Shown one piece after another: positions 19,891-28,883 of a DNA stretch of 51,859 nt. This stretch comes from Bacillus timonensis (GTDB taxonomy: Bacteria; Bacillota; Bacilli; Bacillales; Bacillaceae_L), in NCBI RefSeq assembly GCF_000285535.1, contig NZ_HE610988.1, forward strand, positions 411,955 to 463,813, read 5' to 3'. The translations under genes and the position numbers were made by a program. The notes under the pieces are model-generated. The model was given only the letters and a program-made list of their open reading frames with translations, did no database searches and was not told the DNA's origin. The first letter of the stretch is position 1. Each line of letters starts with the position of its first letter.

Positions 19891-19935
19891 AATTGCCACC
19901 TCATTTAAATGTGTGTTCAAAAAAGGAGGGTAAAA

Positions 19936-20104
19936 AGGACCAAGAAGTTCGAGGCGATGTAGCTTTGAGTAGCGGAGCGTATGCTTTTAATACGTGAGCA
20001 GACGATCTTGCACGCCGGAAAAGTGGTTTTCTTTTCCAAGGAACGGAAAAGCAAGCCAACGAAGAAATTCGATGTGTCATTTTTACCAGACTTTCTAAAC
20101 ATCA
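19936..20104 (+). repeat. Candidate dispersed repeat (family D) in the trmB-ytzH gap
   Basis: A non-coding segment with AAGAAGTTCGAGGCGAT near the left end, a degenerate echo (GAAGAAATTCGATGTGT) near the right, and a hairpin around GAGCGTATGC...ATACGTGAGC. It resembles an intergenic repeat I recall from other Bacillus genomes, but only one copy is in this window. A further hairpin (AACCCGC/GCGAGTTT) lies at about 20170-20195. Confidence 0.4.
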
Positions 20105-20269
20105 AGTTGTTCGCACAAAAGAATAACATGTCCTCACCATTCGCGCAAGGCTTTCTAGTCATTATAAAACGAAAACCCGCCTATGAGCGAGTTTACGTTT
20201 CCATCGTATAAAAAAGGTCATTTCATGGAAATGTAGTATATAGACAAAATCAAAAAGGAAGTGTTTTTT

Positions 20270-20548
20270 ATGCCTATTGATCATTCACATCAATTGGACC
20301 TTTTAACAGATATTTTATCCAATCATCAAATGGATTGCTGTGGTACAGTATCTGAATGTGAGCAATTAGGTCGATTAATTCAATCCCTTCTTGCAAATCC
20401 AAACATTGACCAAAACGTTAAACAAGTATTAACTGATGTATATTCCTATAGTCAGCAAGGTCAATATACCCAGCATCTTGATAACCACATTGAGTCACAC
20501 CAAAATCAAATCAGTCAGTGGATTACTGATATTGACCAGTTCTCATAA
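20270..20548 (+). CDS. ytzH: YtzH-like small protein
   Basis: A 92-residue cytoplasmic helical protein of unknown function, with no membrane segment. MPIDHSHQLDLLTDILSNHQ followed by DCCGTVSECEQLGRLIQSLL is characteristic of the YtzH family next to ytmP. ATG 20270 follows AAGGAAG by 8 bases. Its stop codon overlaps the convergent ytmP stop by six bases. Confidence 0.85.
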   Translation: MPIDHSHQLDLLTDILSNHQMDCCGTVSECEQLGRLIQSLLANPNIDQNVKQVLTDVYSYSQQGQYTQHLDNHIESHQNQISQWITDIDQFS

Positions 20549-21340
20549 CAACTGTTGTAAATATTGCAACCAATGAAGGACTTCTTTATTCTTCTTTTTG
20601 GACCGATACCAACCGGTAAGATGCAATGTTTGTGCAACGACATACCATTTCATCCGGAGAAGTAAGTTTTCCGTTAGTTCCATTCCATAGAGACTGATCC
20701 ATTTTGGCCAGTCTTCTTTTTTTATATACCAATGTAAAAGCATGCCAATATCTACTGCAGGGTCTGCAATCATCGCTCCATCCCAATCAATTAAATAGAG
20801 CTCATCATTGTCTGATAATAACCAATTATTATGATTAACATCGGAGTGACACACAACATTTTGATCTGTTTTAACGTTATCGACTTCTTGCTCCAAGAAT
20901 TTGATAGCTTTATTAACAATATCAAGTTTTAATAAATCCGGATGCAGATTACGTACAACTTCATGGAATACATCATCGACTTCTATCGGCTTCTTTCCTA
21001 TACGTCTTAGCATTTCTAAAAGTTCGTTCGACTGGTGAATTTTTTTAAGCAAGTTCGCTACATTTTCCCCATTCATTTCAACCGGCTTTAATTCTCTACC
21101 ACTGAGCCATTGTTGAGCAGTCACAACATCGCCATTTTCGAGTCTCTTCGTCCAAATTAATTTTGGTACAATTCCTTCCGCGGAAAGAACAGCCAGAAAA
21201 GGGGATGAATTTCTTTTCAGAAATATTTTTTTATCATTTAATTGGGCAAAATACGCATCTCCCGTTGCACCACCTGCTGGGGAGAATTCCCACTCGTTGT
21301 CTAATACGTATGTAAGCCAGTTTATCTCCAATTTCAACAC
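20543..21340 (-). CDS. ytmP: Aminoglycoside/choline kinase-fold phosphotransferase YtmP
   Basis: A 265-residue kinase-like protein. The catalytic loop CHSDVNHNNWL (His165, Asp167, Asn172) and metal-binding LIDWDGAMIADPAVDIG (from residue 183) are intact, and the N-terminal lobe has PAGGATGDAYFAQ. The physiological substrate is unknown. The start is GTG 21340 after AGGA, supported by weak spacing evidence. The 3' end overlaps ytzH convergently. Confidence 0.86.
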   Translation of the reverse strand: MLKLEINWLTYVLDNEWEFSPAGGATGDAYFAQLNDKKIFLKRNSSPFLAVLSAEGIVPKLIWTKRLENGDVVTAQQWLSGRELKPVEMNGENVANLLKKIHQSNELLEMLRRIGKKPIEVDDVFHEVVRNLHPDLLKLDIVNKAIKFLEQEVDNVKTDQNVVCHSDVNHNNWLLSDNDELYLIDWDGAMIADPAVDIGMLLHWYIKKEDWPKWISLYGMELTENLLLRMKWYVVAQTLHLTGWYRSKKKNKEVLHWLQYLQQLL

Positions 21341-21365
21341 AACATTTCCTAATAAATGTAAAATA

Positions 21366-21488
21366 AGAAAAGCACATGGTGTTCAGCCTTAGGTGACAAG
21401 CATAAGATGAGCGCTAACAGAAGGTACACTTCACCCTCTGAAGCGATTGGCTTATGACCTCAAGCCGATAGCGCCAGAGCTAGACATT
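21366..21488 (+). repeat. Intergenic repeat family A, copy 1
   Basis: Contains GACAAGCATAAGATGAGCGC, GAAGCGATTGGCTTATGACC and GCCGATAGCGCC...GAGCTAGACA. It fills the gap between ytlR and ytmP. Three further copies are at 22640, 23524 and 51711, all in this orientation. Read on the minus strand it ends in GCTTTTCTT. Confidence 0.85.
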
Positions 21489-21631
21489 AAAAAAGACAGC
21501 TATTGACGATCTATATAACAATAGCTATCTTATTAAATTTTAGCGTTCATTTACAATTAAAGTCAAGAAAAAGTAACTTTTCTGCTTTAGAAAACAGGGT
21601 AATTATCACTAGAAAATGATACCAATTAGTC

Positions 21632-22567
21632 TTATTTTACCAAAAACCTCATTTTTCTTTGTTGAACTTCAACCTGAACCGAGCCTTTTCCAAGTAACTC
21701 CCCATCAGCATGCACTAACATTTCTTCATCTGATTCAACACGAATCGTGGCACCTATATGCTGAGAAATTTCGTTAAACTTTGTATGTGCTCCGAAGAAT
21801 ACCGTCACAAATACAACCAGAAGCTTCATTCTTGAAAGGTTATGAACGACCGTAACATCCAACAATCCATCTGTTGTCTTTGCTTTTGGTGCAATCTTCA
21901 TACCCCCCCCATAAAAAGGTTGATTTGAAATGGTTACAAACCAAACGTTTTCGTATTGATAATCTTGGCCGTCAACGTTTATTGTGGCATTCGTAAGTTT
22001 ATAGGTAAAAAGAAGACGAATAAGGGCACCGACATAGGCTAAAGACCCCAAATGAACTTTATTTAAATACTTTTTCATTTTTGACTCATTTGTTAGTTTT
22101 GAAACCGCTGCGTCAAAACCTGTACCTAAGCTACTCACAAAATACGAACTTTTTGTTTTTCCTCGCACCTTGCATTTTCCGATGTCAGACAATTTCCCCT
22201 TACTGGTTTTGTATTGAATGATAAAGGAAAGTGCGCCTAGTGGTGACTTTGGAACCTTGAATCCCCTTGAAAAGTCATTTCCAGAACCAGCTGGGATATA
22301 CCCAACCTTAATATCAGGATAATATACCATCCCATTGACAACTTCATTAATAGTCCCATCTCCACCGACTGCAATAACAGCCTCAACCTTGTCTTCAAAC
22401 ATGGATCCTATTTGTCGTGCCAGTTCCTCAGCATGGTTTGGGTACTTTGTAAAGAACGAGCGGTAATAGACTTTTTTCCTCTCAAGTTCTTGCTTAATCT
22501 TGTTCCAAACCTTCATTCCATTCCCATTTCCCGCATTTTGATTAACAATAAAAATCAATAGTTTCAT
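21632..22567 (-). CDS. ytlR: Diacylglycerol-kinase-family lipid kinase YtlR
   Basis: A 311-residue DgkB/YegS-type lipid kinase. It has the NAGNGNG nucleotide loop at residues 11-17, the GGDGT catalytic motif at 68-72, and the GYIPAGSGNDFSRG loop. The C-terminal domain carries GGGMKIAPKAKTTDGLLDV and ends with HADGELLG. It is expected to act at the membrane face on a lipid; the substrate is uncertain. It lies between two copies of repeat A. Confidence 0.88.
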   Translation of the reverse strand: MKLLIFIVNQNAGNGNGMKVWNKIKQELERKKVYYRSFFTKYPNHAEELARQIGSMFEDKVEAVIAVGGDGTINEVVNGMVYYPDIKVGYIPAGSGNDFSRGFKVPKSPLGALSFIIQYKTSKGKLSDIGKCKVRGKTKSSYFVSSLGTGFDAAVSKLTNESKMKKYLNKVHLGSLAYVGALIRLLFTYKLTNATINVDGQDYQYENVWFVTISNQPFYGGGMKIAPKAKTTDGLLDVTVVHNLSRMKLLVVFVTVFFGAHTKFNEISQHIGATIRVESDEEMLVHADGELLGKGSVQVEVQQRKMRFLVK

Positions 22568-22639
22568 AGTTTATCCCCTGAAGAATTCGACATTCATGAC
22601 TTAATAGTATTTTATAATTAAAAAGTTGACAACCAAGAA

Positions 22640-22757
22640 AAAAACGCAAGGTTCTGCCAATCGACGACAAGCATAAGACAAACGCTGAAAGAGGTGCATT
22701 TTACCTTCCAAAGCGTTTGTCTAGACCAAAGAGCCTGCGGCACCTGAAACTAGACAC
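22640..22757 (+). repeat. Intergenic repeat family A, copy 2 (diverged)
   Basis: Shares GACAAGCATAAGACAAACGC, a central GAGGTGCATTTTACCTTC and a CTAGACACAAAAAAGA end with the other copies. It is the most diverged copy. It lies between ytlR and ytlQ. Confidence 0.75.
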
Positions 22758-22784
22758 AAAAAAGAAGGTGCACCCTTATGCACC

Positions 22785-23504
22785 CTACTCCATTCTACGA
22801 ACACATACTGTCTGACAGTGTTGCAATAAAGCGTTACCCGCTTTTAATTGCATATGTTTTAACGGTGACCTCATATTCCGTAAAGAAGTAAACCATTCTT
22901 CATAATTCCTCTTTTCTACTAATTCCACATCATAAGGAACAAGTGGAAAATCAAAATAACCTGTACGATTCAAAATCACTTTACGAATCGGCAGTTCGAT
23001 ACCATATGCGGAATAAATCGTACGGATAATTCCATCCATCCGATCAAGTTCAATCATTGGAGATAACACTTTTTTTTCATGTTTTCCTGTTCGCTCTGTC
23101 CAAAATCTTTCATGTGACCCTAAAAAAACACTGTTTTCTTTGTCTTCAAGGATTGTGATAATCCAAGTTATCATAGGACTAATTAGTATAATTTCTACTT
23201 CAACTGGTGCTTTTTTTAATTTAAAAATAGGTTTGTATAACACAAGATACGTATCTGGAAAACGTTGTAGAAAATATTTTAAGTTCGGATCCTTATAAAA
23301 TTCCTTATCTATATAGGATTTGTCTCGAACTGTGGAACTTGCCCACTTCATTTGGAATTCAAAGATATGATCTAGAAACTGCTGTTTCTCTAACACTGTC
23401 TTCTCCCATTGTTGTCTTTTTACACGAATAAACTGGCCAGGATAACGAAACATATCGACTTCGTACCTAGATATATAATCCTGCAATTTTATTAATTGTC
23501 CCAA
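22785..23504 (-). CDS. ytlQ: YtlQ-like protein, function unknown
   Basis: A 239-residue protein with no signal peptide and one hydrophobic stretch (VEIILISPMITWIITILED, about residues 102-120). The arrangement of a conserved beta-strand region followed by a helix faintly recalls nuclease-related (NERD) folds, but I see no catalytic motif, so no function is assigned. Position beside ytlR and upstream of ytlP homologs matches B. subtilis. It ends at a repeat A copy. Confidence 0.7.
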   Translation of the reverse strand: MGQLIKLQDYISRYEVDMFRYPGQFIRVKRQQWEKTVLEKQQFLDHIFEFQMKWASSTVRDKSYIDKEFYKDPNLKYFLQRFPDTYLVLYKPIFKLKKAPVEVEIILISPMITWIITILEDKENSVFLGSHERFWTERTGKHEKKVLSPMIELDRMDGIIRTIYSAYGIELPIRKVILNRTGYFDFPLVPYDVELVEKRNYEEWFTSLRNMRSPLKHMQLKAGNALLQHCQTVCVRRME

Positions 23505-23523
23505 CTTTATTACACCTCATTAT

Positions 23524-23643
23524 AAGAAAAGCACAAGGCGCCTGCTTATCGGCGACAAGCATAAGACGAGCGCTTCTGAAGATGCACTTTACCTTCAGAA
23601 GCGATTGGCTTAGACCCGAGAGCCGATGGCGCCAGCTAGACAT
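23524..23643 (+). repeat. Intergenic repeat family A, copy 3
   Basis: A well-preserved copy: AAAAGCACAAGGCGCCTG, TATCGGCGACAAGCATAAG, GAAGCGATTGGCTTAGACC, GCCGATGGCGCCAGCTAGAC. The terminal GGCGCC..TATCGGC and GCCGATGGCGCC segments are inverted and can close a long stem. It lies between ytlQ and the lrgB-like gene. Confidence 0.85.
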
Positions 23644-23674
23644 AAAAACCTTGGTCAAATTTATGCCTTCTAAT

Positions 23675-24361
23675 CTATAGAAAAAAAGAAACCAACACTG
23701 GCAACATAATTGATGTATACACAGCACTTAAAATCATTGCGATTGAGCTGATTGCTCCTTCGTTCGTACCTAGTTCCAATGCTCTTGACGTCCCAATACC
23801 GTGCGACGCTGTTCCAAAACCTAAACCAATTCCAACAAAATGAGTAACCTTACTTATTTTTAACAAAAGAGGACCAAACATGGCACCCGAAATTCCGGCA
23901 ATCATTACATATACAGCCGCTAGTGCTGGAACTCCCCCAGTCACACTCGCAATATCCATTGCCACAGGTGTTGTAACAGATTTAGGAGCAATGGAAAGGA
24001 TAATCTCAGGATTAATTGCTGCTATTTTTGAAAGATAAATACCTGTTACAATTCCAATTGTTGAACCTACGAAGACACCTATTAAAATTGGAATAAAAAA
24101 TTGCTTTAATGATTCGTGGTTTCGATATAAAGGATAGGCCAACGCCACGACGGCAGGTCCGAGCAGTTCATCAATCCATTTACCACCCACCATATACGTT
24201 TCATATGGTATGGACAAAGTGAGTAAGAAAATAAGGATTACAAAGGTAGTCGTGGCAATTGGTACAAGTAATGGGTGGGCAAATCGGTTATAAAGGCGTG
24301 TCATCAACATAAAGATGGCAATTGTACCTACGATTGAAGCAATAGTATATACAGTATTCAT
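23675..24361 (-). CDS. LrgB/CidB-family membrane protein
   Basis: A 228-residue protein with about 6-8 membrane segments. The family block SIAPKSVTTPVAMDIA near residue 125 and the C-terminal GLGFGTASHGIGTSRALELG are diagnostic. With its LrgA/CidA partner it belongs to the holin-like or pyruvate-transport (PftAB) family. The start overlaps the lrgA-like stop by ATGA. Physiological role here is uncertain. Confidence 0.9.
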   Translation of the reverse strand: MNTVYTIASIVGTIAIFMLMTRLYNRFAHPLLVPIATTTFVILIFLLTLSIPYETYMVGGKWIDELLGPAVVALAYPLYRNHESLKQFFIPILIGVFVGSTIGIVTGIYLSKIAAINPEIILSIAPKSVTTPVAMDIASVTGGVPALAAVYVMIAGISGAMFGPLLLKISKVTHFVGIGLGFGTASHGIGTSRALELGTNEGAISSIAMILSAVYTSIMLPVLVSFFL

Positions 24362-24753
24362 GCTCCAAAGCCCTCCCCGATATTCTTTCCTTGTTTTTGT
24401 TGTTTCCTAGCTGCTATTTTTTCACCAACTACACTTGATGTAATCATAACTAGAAATGTACTTACTAACACAATAGCAACCGTAATAAAGCCCTTTCCTT
24501 TAAAAAAGGATAAATAGTCCATAATTCCAACTGTTGCAGGTACAAAAAGCAGAGCCAAAAACTTAAGCAAAAATTGTGCTCCATCTCCTAACCATTTTTC
24601 CTTAATTATCTTTGTTTGCAACAAGATAAATAACAAAGTCATCCCAATTATACTTCCTGGAATGGACGTATGTAATAGGCCTTGTATCAAGGTACCTACC
24701 CAATAAATTAGATATAGAATCGCGATTTGGAAACAAATCCTAACATATCTCAT
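24358..24753 (-). CDS. CidA/LrgA-family holin-like protein
   Basis: A 131-residue protein with four membrane segments and the family motif TSIPGSIIGMTLLFILL near residue 30, then FVPATVGIMDY. It is translationally coupled to the lrgB-like gene by an ATGA overlap. The pair may control murein hydrolase export or pyruvate facilitation; the sequence cannot distinguish these. It lies between ytlP and ytlQ, where I recall no such pair in B. subtilis. Confidence 0.88.
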   Translation of the reverse strand: MRYVRICFQIAILYLIYWVGTLIQGLLHTSIPGSIIGMTLLFILLQTKIIKEKWLGDGAQFLLKFLALLFVPATVGIMDYLSFFKGKGFITVAIVLVSTFLVMITSSVVGEKIAARKQQKQGKNIGEGFGA

Positions 24754-24768
24754 CGGAAAATTCCCTTC

Positions 24769-25338
24769 TTAGCTCAAGGTAAAAATAGACAGCGGCTGAT
24801 ATTTAGGCATTCGTTGCATATGAGTTTGATATAACACAAAATGCTCTGCTTTAAAAATTAATTGTTCTTCCTTGGGTTGTACGATTTCATTAAGCTGTGT
24901 TGGCAAAAATGGATTTTCCGACTTCCATTTTCTCGCCATTGTAATATGTGGAGTAAAGGTTCGCTTATCAAGTGAAAAATCCAAATCCGTACAGGCTTGA
25001 TAAACATCTTTTTGAAGTGTTCGTAATGGCTCGCTTTCCTCTACCCCTGCCCATAGGATTCGAGGCGAATCTGATTTCCCAAATGTACCTAACCCACTCA
25101 ACTGTAGCGTGAATTTGGAGTGCTTATTGGCGATTTCCGGCATTTCTTTTTTGATTGCAGTCAGCTGTTTAAAAGATGCCTGCCCACCTAAAAAAGCAAG
25201 GGTAATGTGTAAATCTTCTGGATGAACCCAAGACTTAAAAGGGAGTCGTGGCTCAATCATTTCTCTCCATTTAAATAAAAGTTCTTTTGTTTGAGCTGGG
25301 AGTGCAAGCGCAAGAAAATAATGGGTTTGATGCTCCAT
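24769..25338 (-). CDS. thpR: RNA 2',3'-cyclic phosphodiesterase (ThpR/YtlP)
   Basis: Two-histidine phosphoesterase acting on cyclic-phosphate RNA ends. The two HxT motifs are HITLAFLG (His44, Thr46) and HITMARK (His131, Thr133), with the usual spacing for a 189-residue protein. ATG 25338 follows AAGGAGC. The gap upstream to pepV has no gene. Confidence 0.9.
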   Translation of the reverse strand: MEHQTHYFLALALPAQTKELLFKWREMIEPRLPFKSWVHPEDLHITLAFLGGQASFKQLTAIKKEMPEIANKHSKFTLQLSGLGTFGKSDSPRILWAGVEESEPLRTLQKDVYQACTDLDFSLDKRTFTPHITMARKWKSENPFLPTQLNEIVQPKEEQLIFKAEHFVLYQTHMQRMPKYQPLSIFTLS

Positions 25339-25601
25339 TTGAAAGCTCCTTTTTTAACATTTGTTATTCAATAATTTTAGCAAAGTTTATTGGAAAGGGA
25401 AACTAGGGGTGAAATACCGATTACAGGACGATTTAACTCATATTGTTTTAGGATATTTTCATCAAATGGTGTGTGTGTTTTAAAAGTGATTTTGACAATC
25501 TTTGAAGTCGTTTTTTCACGACTTTATTTTATTTCTATCGATTTTAGCAGTACAAACAACATAAAAGCCCACCAACCATGGCGGGCCACTTACTTTACTA
25601 T
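25339..25601. other. Gap between ytlP and pepV
   Basis: No coding sequence supported. It holds a small hairpin AAGTCGT/ACGACTT followed by TATTTTATTT on the plus strand at about 25506-25534, and the pepV terminator. Confidence 0.5.
25562..25589 (-). terminator. Terminator of pepV
   Basis: On the minus strand GGCCCGCCATGG pairs imperfectly with TTGGTGGGC and is followed by TTTTATG. Confidence 0.6.
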
Positions 25602-27011
25602 TTATTTTGCCAATTCATATATTGCCTGAGCATATATAGCGGTTGCTTTTACTAAATCATCGACTAAAATAAACTCATCCTTTTGATGTGCAACATCAGG
25701 GCGCCCCGGGAACAATGGTCCAAAGGCCACTCCAGCTTCTAACGATCTTGCATATGTACCTCCACCTATCGAAACTAACGTTGCTTCTTCACCTGTTTGC
25801 TCTTCGTAGACTTTTTGGAGAGTTTGAATCAATGGGTGATCCTTGTCCACATGGTGCGGTTTAGAATCACTGAAATTGGTAAGCTCAAAGCTAACCTTTT
25901 TACAAACCTCCTCAAGACTCTTTTTTGTGTCATCCATATTATTCGTAACAGGATACCGTAGGTTAAGCCCAAGGCTCCCTCCTTTTTCAGGAGTATAAGA
26001 AAGCTTGCCAACATTAATGGTTAGATCACCTGTAATATCGTCGCTATAAGCAACACCTAAACTTCTTCCCCGTGAATCACCTACAAAATATTCATTGACA
26101 AAATTCAAATAATGCTTTGCTTTTTCATCTAATGAATACTTTTGTAAAAAGGAAGCTAAGTATAAGCCGGCATTTTTCCCATGGTCAGGCTCCATTCCGT
26201 GAGCAGATACACCTTCTAACTGAAAAATAACGGTGTCTTCATCACATATACCACGACCCACTAGTGAGTTTTTCTGTACAAACTCTTGAAATTCCGTCAC
26301 CATCCCTTGAAGATCTCCTTTACCTTCAAGCTTTGCTTCTGCGAAATCAGGAACCATGTTGTATCGACGCCCTGAACTAAATGATTCTAAGCAAAGGTCG
26401 CTATTAGACGACAGGTCCGATTTTTGAACCAAATCAAAATCCGCAATCCCTTTTTCAGCATAAATGATTGGAAAATCGGCATCTGGTGCAAAGCCCATTG
26501 TCGGCATTTCTTCGTGTTTGAAATAATGGTCAACACAACGCCAGTCACTTTCCTCGTCTGTACCAATAATCATGCGAACCCGCTTTGAAAGTGGAAGATT
26601 TAGTTCTTTAATTATTTTCATTGCATAATAAGCAGCCATTGTTGGACCTTTATCGTCTAACGAACCTCTAGCAATTAATTTACCATCATGAATTTCAGCA
26701 CCATATGGATCAACTGACCAACCATCCCCTTCTGGCACAACATCTATATGACATAGGATTCCGATAAGTTCATCTCCAGAACCCATTTCAAGATGTCCTG
26801 CATAACCATCTAGATTTTTTGAAGTAAAGCCATCTTCACTACCTTTATCTAATAAGTAATGCAAAGCATCATCAATGCCAGTCCCGAACGGGGCAGCTGG
26901 AGTTCCATTTTCTTCATCAAGGACACTTTTTATTTTCAAAAAGCCTTGGGTATCTTTTATAAGTTGGTCTTTACGCTTTGTGACTTCTTCAAGCCAATTG
27001 ATTTGTTCCAT
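25602..27011 (-). CDS. pepV: M20-family dipeptidase PepV
   Basis: Cytoplasmic zinc dipeptidase (B. subtilis YtjP). It has 469 residues, with HIDVVPEG (His88, Asp90), GSLDDKGP (Asp119) and TDEESDW (Glu153/154) as metal and catalytic segments, plus VSAHGMEPDHG in the dimerisation/lid region. ATG 27011 follows AAGGAG. The ythPQ exporter genes lie directly upstream on the same strand. Confidence 0.93.
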   Translation of the reverse strand: MEQINWLEEVTKRKDQLIKDTQGFLKIKSVLDEENGTPAAPFGTGIDDALHYLLDKGSEDGFTSKNLDGYAGHLEMGSGDELIGILCHIDVVPEGDGWSVDPYGAEIHDGKLIARGSLDDKGPTMAAYYAMKIIKELNLPLSKRVRMIIGTDEESDWRCVDHYFKHEEMPTMGFAPDADFPIIYAEKGIADFDLVQKSDLSSNSDLCLESFSSGRRYNMVPDFAEAKLEGKGDLQGMVTEFQEFVQKNSLVGRGICDEDTVIFQLEGVSAHGMEPDHGKNAGLYLASFLQKYSLDEKAKHYLNFVNEYFVGDSRGRSLGVAYSDDITGDLTINVGKLSYTPEKGGSLGLNLRYPVTNNMDDTKKSLEEVCKKVSFELTNFSDSKPHHVDKDHPLIQTLQKVYEEQTGEEATLVSIGGGTYARSLEAGVAFGPLFPGRPDVAHQKDEFILVDDLVKATAIYAQAIYELAK

Positions 27012-27022
27012 ATGAATTCTCC

Positions 27023-28168
27023 TTACAATATAATCAAAATTAGTACAAGCCCTACTATTGATATTACAGGAACAGAAATGAAATTCACACTATAGTGTTC
27101 CGCCTGAGCGCGAATAATATCATCTTTTCTTACGCTTACGATAAAATGGTTAGACATAATCCGGTTATATACAATCTTTACCCATATTCTTACCATGATA
27201 ATATAACCAAAAAAGATAATGCATTTGATCCAAATTGGCGGTATGACAAACAAGGCTACCGTTGAGATACTTGAGATTTGTAAGCATTGCAACAAATAGG
27301 TCTTATTCCTAAAAAATGCTTTTATGAATAATTCTTGCAGGCTCTTCCTCCGATTTCGTTTTTTATAAATTCGTTTTGAGTTCCGATAAAATAAGGGGCT
27401 TCGCTTCTTTTCGCTTGGAACTTTTTCTACATATTCGGAAAAAGCAAAAATACTTTTTACATACTTAAGCTTTGTTTGTTTCTCAATAACAACATCGTTA
27501 GAAAATGTTGTAAGTCTGTTTATCCTTCTGAAGGAGTTCAACAAAAATAAAGCCCAATGAAAAAGACTTATTGCGAATAATAATAAAACAGAAGCATAAA
27601 AGGCCCATTTTACAAGCATGAAGGAAAAAGCCCCAAATGCAACGAAAAGGACAATCGTGTAAAGGCCCTTTTTCCATGTTGAACTTATATCATCTAAGTA
27701 TTGCTTCCATCCAAGAATGAGTGCTTTTAAACTGACAAAATAAAAGGCTAAAGCGAGAATATCACTCCAGGATAGATTGTAATGATTGAATAAAAAAGGT
27801 GCCAATATACCAAAAAGAAATACAATTCCTACACTATAACCGGTCACATAAAGATTTCTTGTCCATTTTTTCAAATCGATAATAAGTGGCCGTTTTTGTA
27901 ATAAAAACAATTGATCCGCTTCTTCCAAAAATGTCCGAATGCGTCCCTCCCAGCAAAAAAGGTATAGCAAAAGAAAGATAAAGGATAGTGGGATTCCATT
28001 CATCCAGCTTGGAATTTCAGACCACCATATATAATAATGATAGCCCCCTATCGCAAGGGCAGGAATGAATAAATAAAGGAAAATCGTCCAGTCTACTACA
28101 CTTTTAAATACACCCCATTGATACCCAATCTCTTTACGAAGTCGAGTTCTAAATAGACGTTTATTCAT
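27023..28168 (-). CDS. ythQ: ABC transporter permease YthQ (EcsB-like)
   Basis: A 381-residue membrane protein with about 8-10 hydrophobic segments and a basic cytoplasmic loop (KRIYKKRNRRKSLQEL) near residue 270. It resembles EcsB-type permeases paired with a single ATPase. ATG 28168 follows AAGGTGA and overlaps the end of ythP in an ATGAATAA arrangement. The cargo is unknown. Confidence 0.85.
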   Translation of the reverse strand: MNKRLFRTRLRKEIGYQWGVFKSVVDWTIFLYLFIPALAIGGYHYYIWWSEIPSWMNGIPLSFIFLLLYLFCWEGRIRTFLEEADQLFLLQKRPLIIDLKKWTRNLYVTGYSVGIVFLFGILAPFLFNHYNLSWSDILALAFYFVSLKALILGWKQYLDDISSTWKKGLYTIVLFVAFGAFSFMLVKWAFYASVLLLFAISLFHWALFLLNSFRRINRLTTFSNDVVIEKQTKLKYVKSIFAFSEYVEKVPSEKKRSPLFYRNSKRIYKKRNRRKSLQELFIKAFFRNKTYLLQCLQISSISTVALFVIPPIWIKCIIFFGYIIMVRIWVKIVYNRIMSNHFIVSVRKDDIIRAQAEHYSVNFISVPVISIVGLVLILIIL

Positions 28169-28883
28169 CAGACGTTTCACCTTGTACAATTTGGTTGAAA
28201 CACTGTAACAGGGAAGCCCCTGGTAGTTTGGCTTCTATACGAATGTTTTCAAGATTACCCTCGGCCTTAAGCCTTCCACCCGCTACTAACTGGAAACGAT
28301 CACATACCTTTTCAGCCGTATCTAGGACGTGTGTACTCATTAAGATACCTGCACCACGCTTTTTTTCCGTATCAATAAGTGTTAAAAAATCCTGCATCGC
28401 CATCGGGTCTAATCCAACAAATGGTTCATCAATAATATAAATATCCGGTTTTATTAAAAAAGCTGTTATAAGCATTACCTTTTGCTGCATTCCTTTTGAA
28501 AACGTACTGGGAAACTTATGAATTACTTTCCCCATATGAAAAAGCTTTACTAACTTCATTGCCCTTTCTTTAAACTCCTCATCTTCTATCTCCATAACAC
28601 CTGCTGCTAAGTCGAGATGTTCCCATAAAGTTAATTCATCGTAGAAGACTGGTCTTTCCGGAATATATGCATATGTATGATTATTGATAAAGTCGATTTT
28701 TCCATTTGAATTTTCTAATAATCCCAGAATCGTTTTTATCGTGGTACTTTTACCTGCACCATTCGGTCCTATAAGCCCAACAATTTCTCCACGATTTATG
28801 GAAAAAGAAAGCTCCTCAACAATTTTATTATTTTCTTCATACCCTGAATTCTGTATTGAGACATCCAATAAAGTCTGGTCCAT
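28161..28883 (-). CDS. ythP: ABC transporter ATP-binding protein YthP
   Basis: A 240-residue ATPase partner of YthQ. Walker A GPNGAGKST lies near residue 37, the signature is FSKGMQQKVML, Walker B is IYIIDEPFVGLDP, and the switch His is in STHVLDTAE. ATG 28883 follows GGAGGG by 7 bases; the longer frame extends into the upstream region. The pair is conserved next to pepV and ytzE in B. subtilis. Confidence 0.9.
   Translation of the reverse strand: MDQTLLDVSIQNSGYEENNKIVEELSFSINRGEIVGLIGPNGAGKSTTIKTILGLLENSNGKIDFINNHTYAYIPERPVFYDELTLWEHLDLAAGVMEIEDEEFKERAMKLVKLFHMGKVIHKFPSTFSKGMQQKVMLITAFLIKPDIYIIDEPFVGLDPMAMQDFLTLIDTEKKRGAGILMSTHVLDTAEKVCDRFQLVAGGRLKAEGNLENIRIEAKLPGASLLQCFNQIVQGETSDE

Noticed and set aside
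25390-25629. A 79-codon plus-strand frame between ytlP and pepV
   Set aside because: It runs through the pepV terminator into the pepV 3' end, with no family resemblance.
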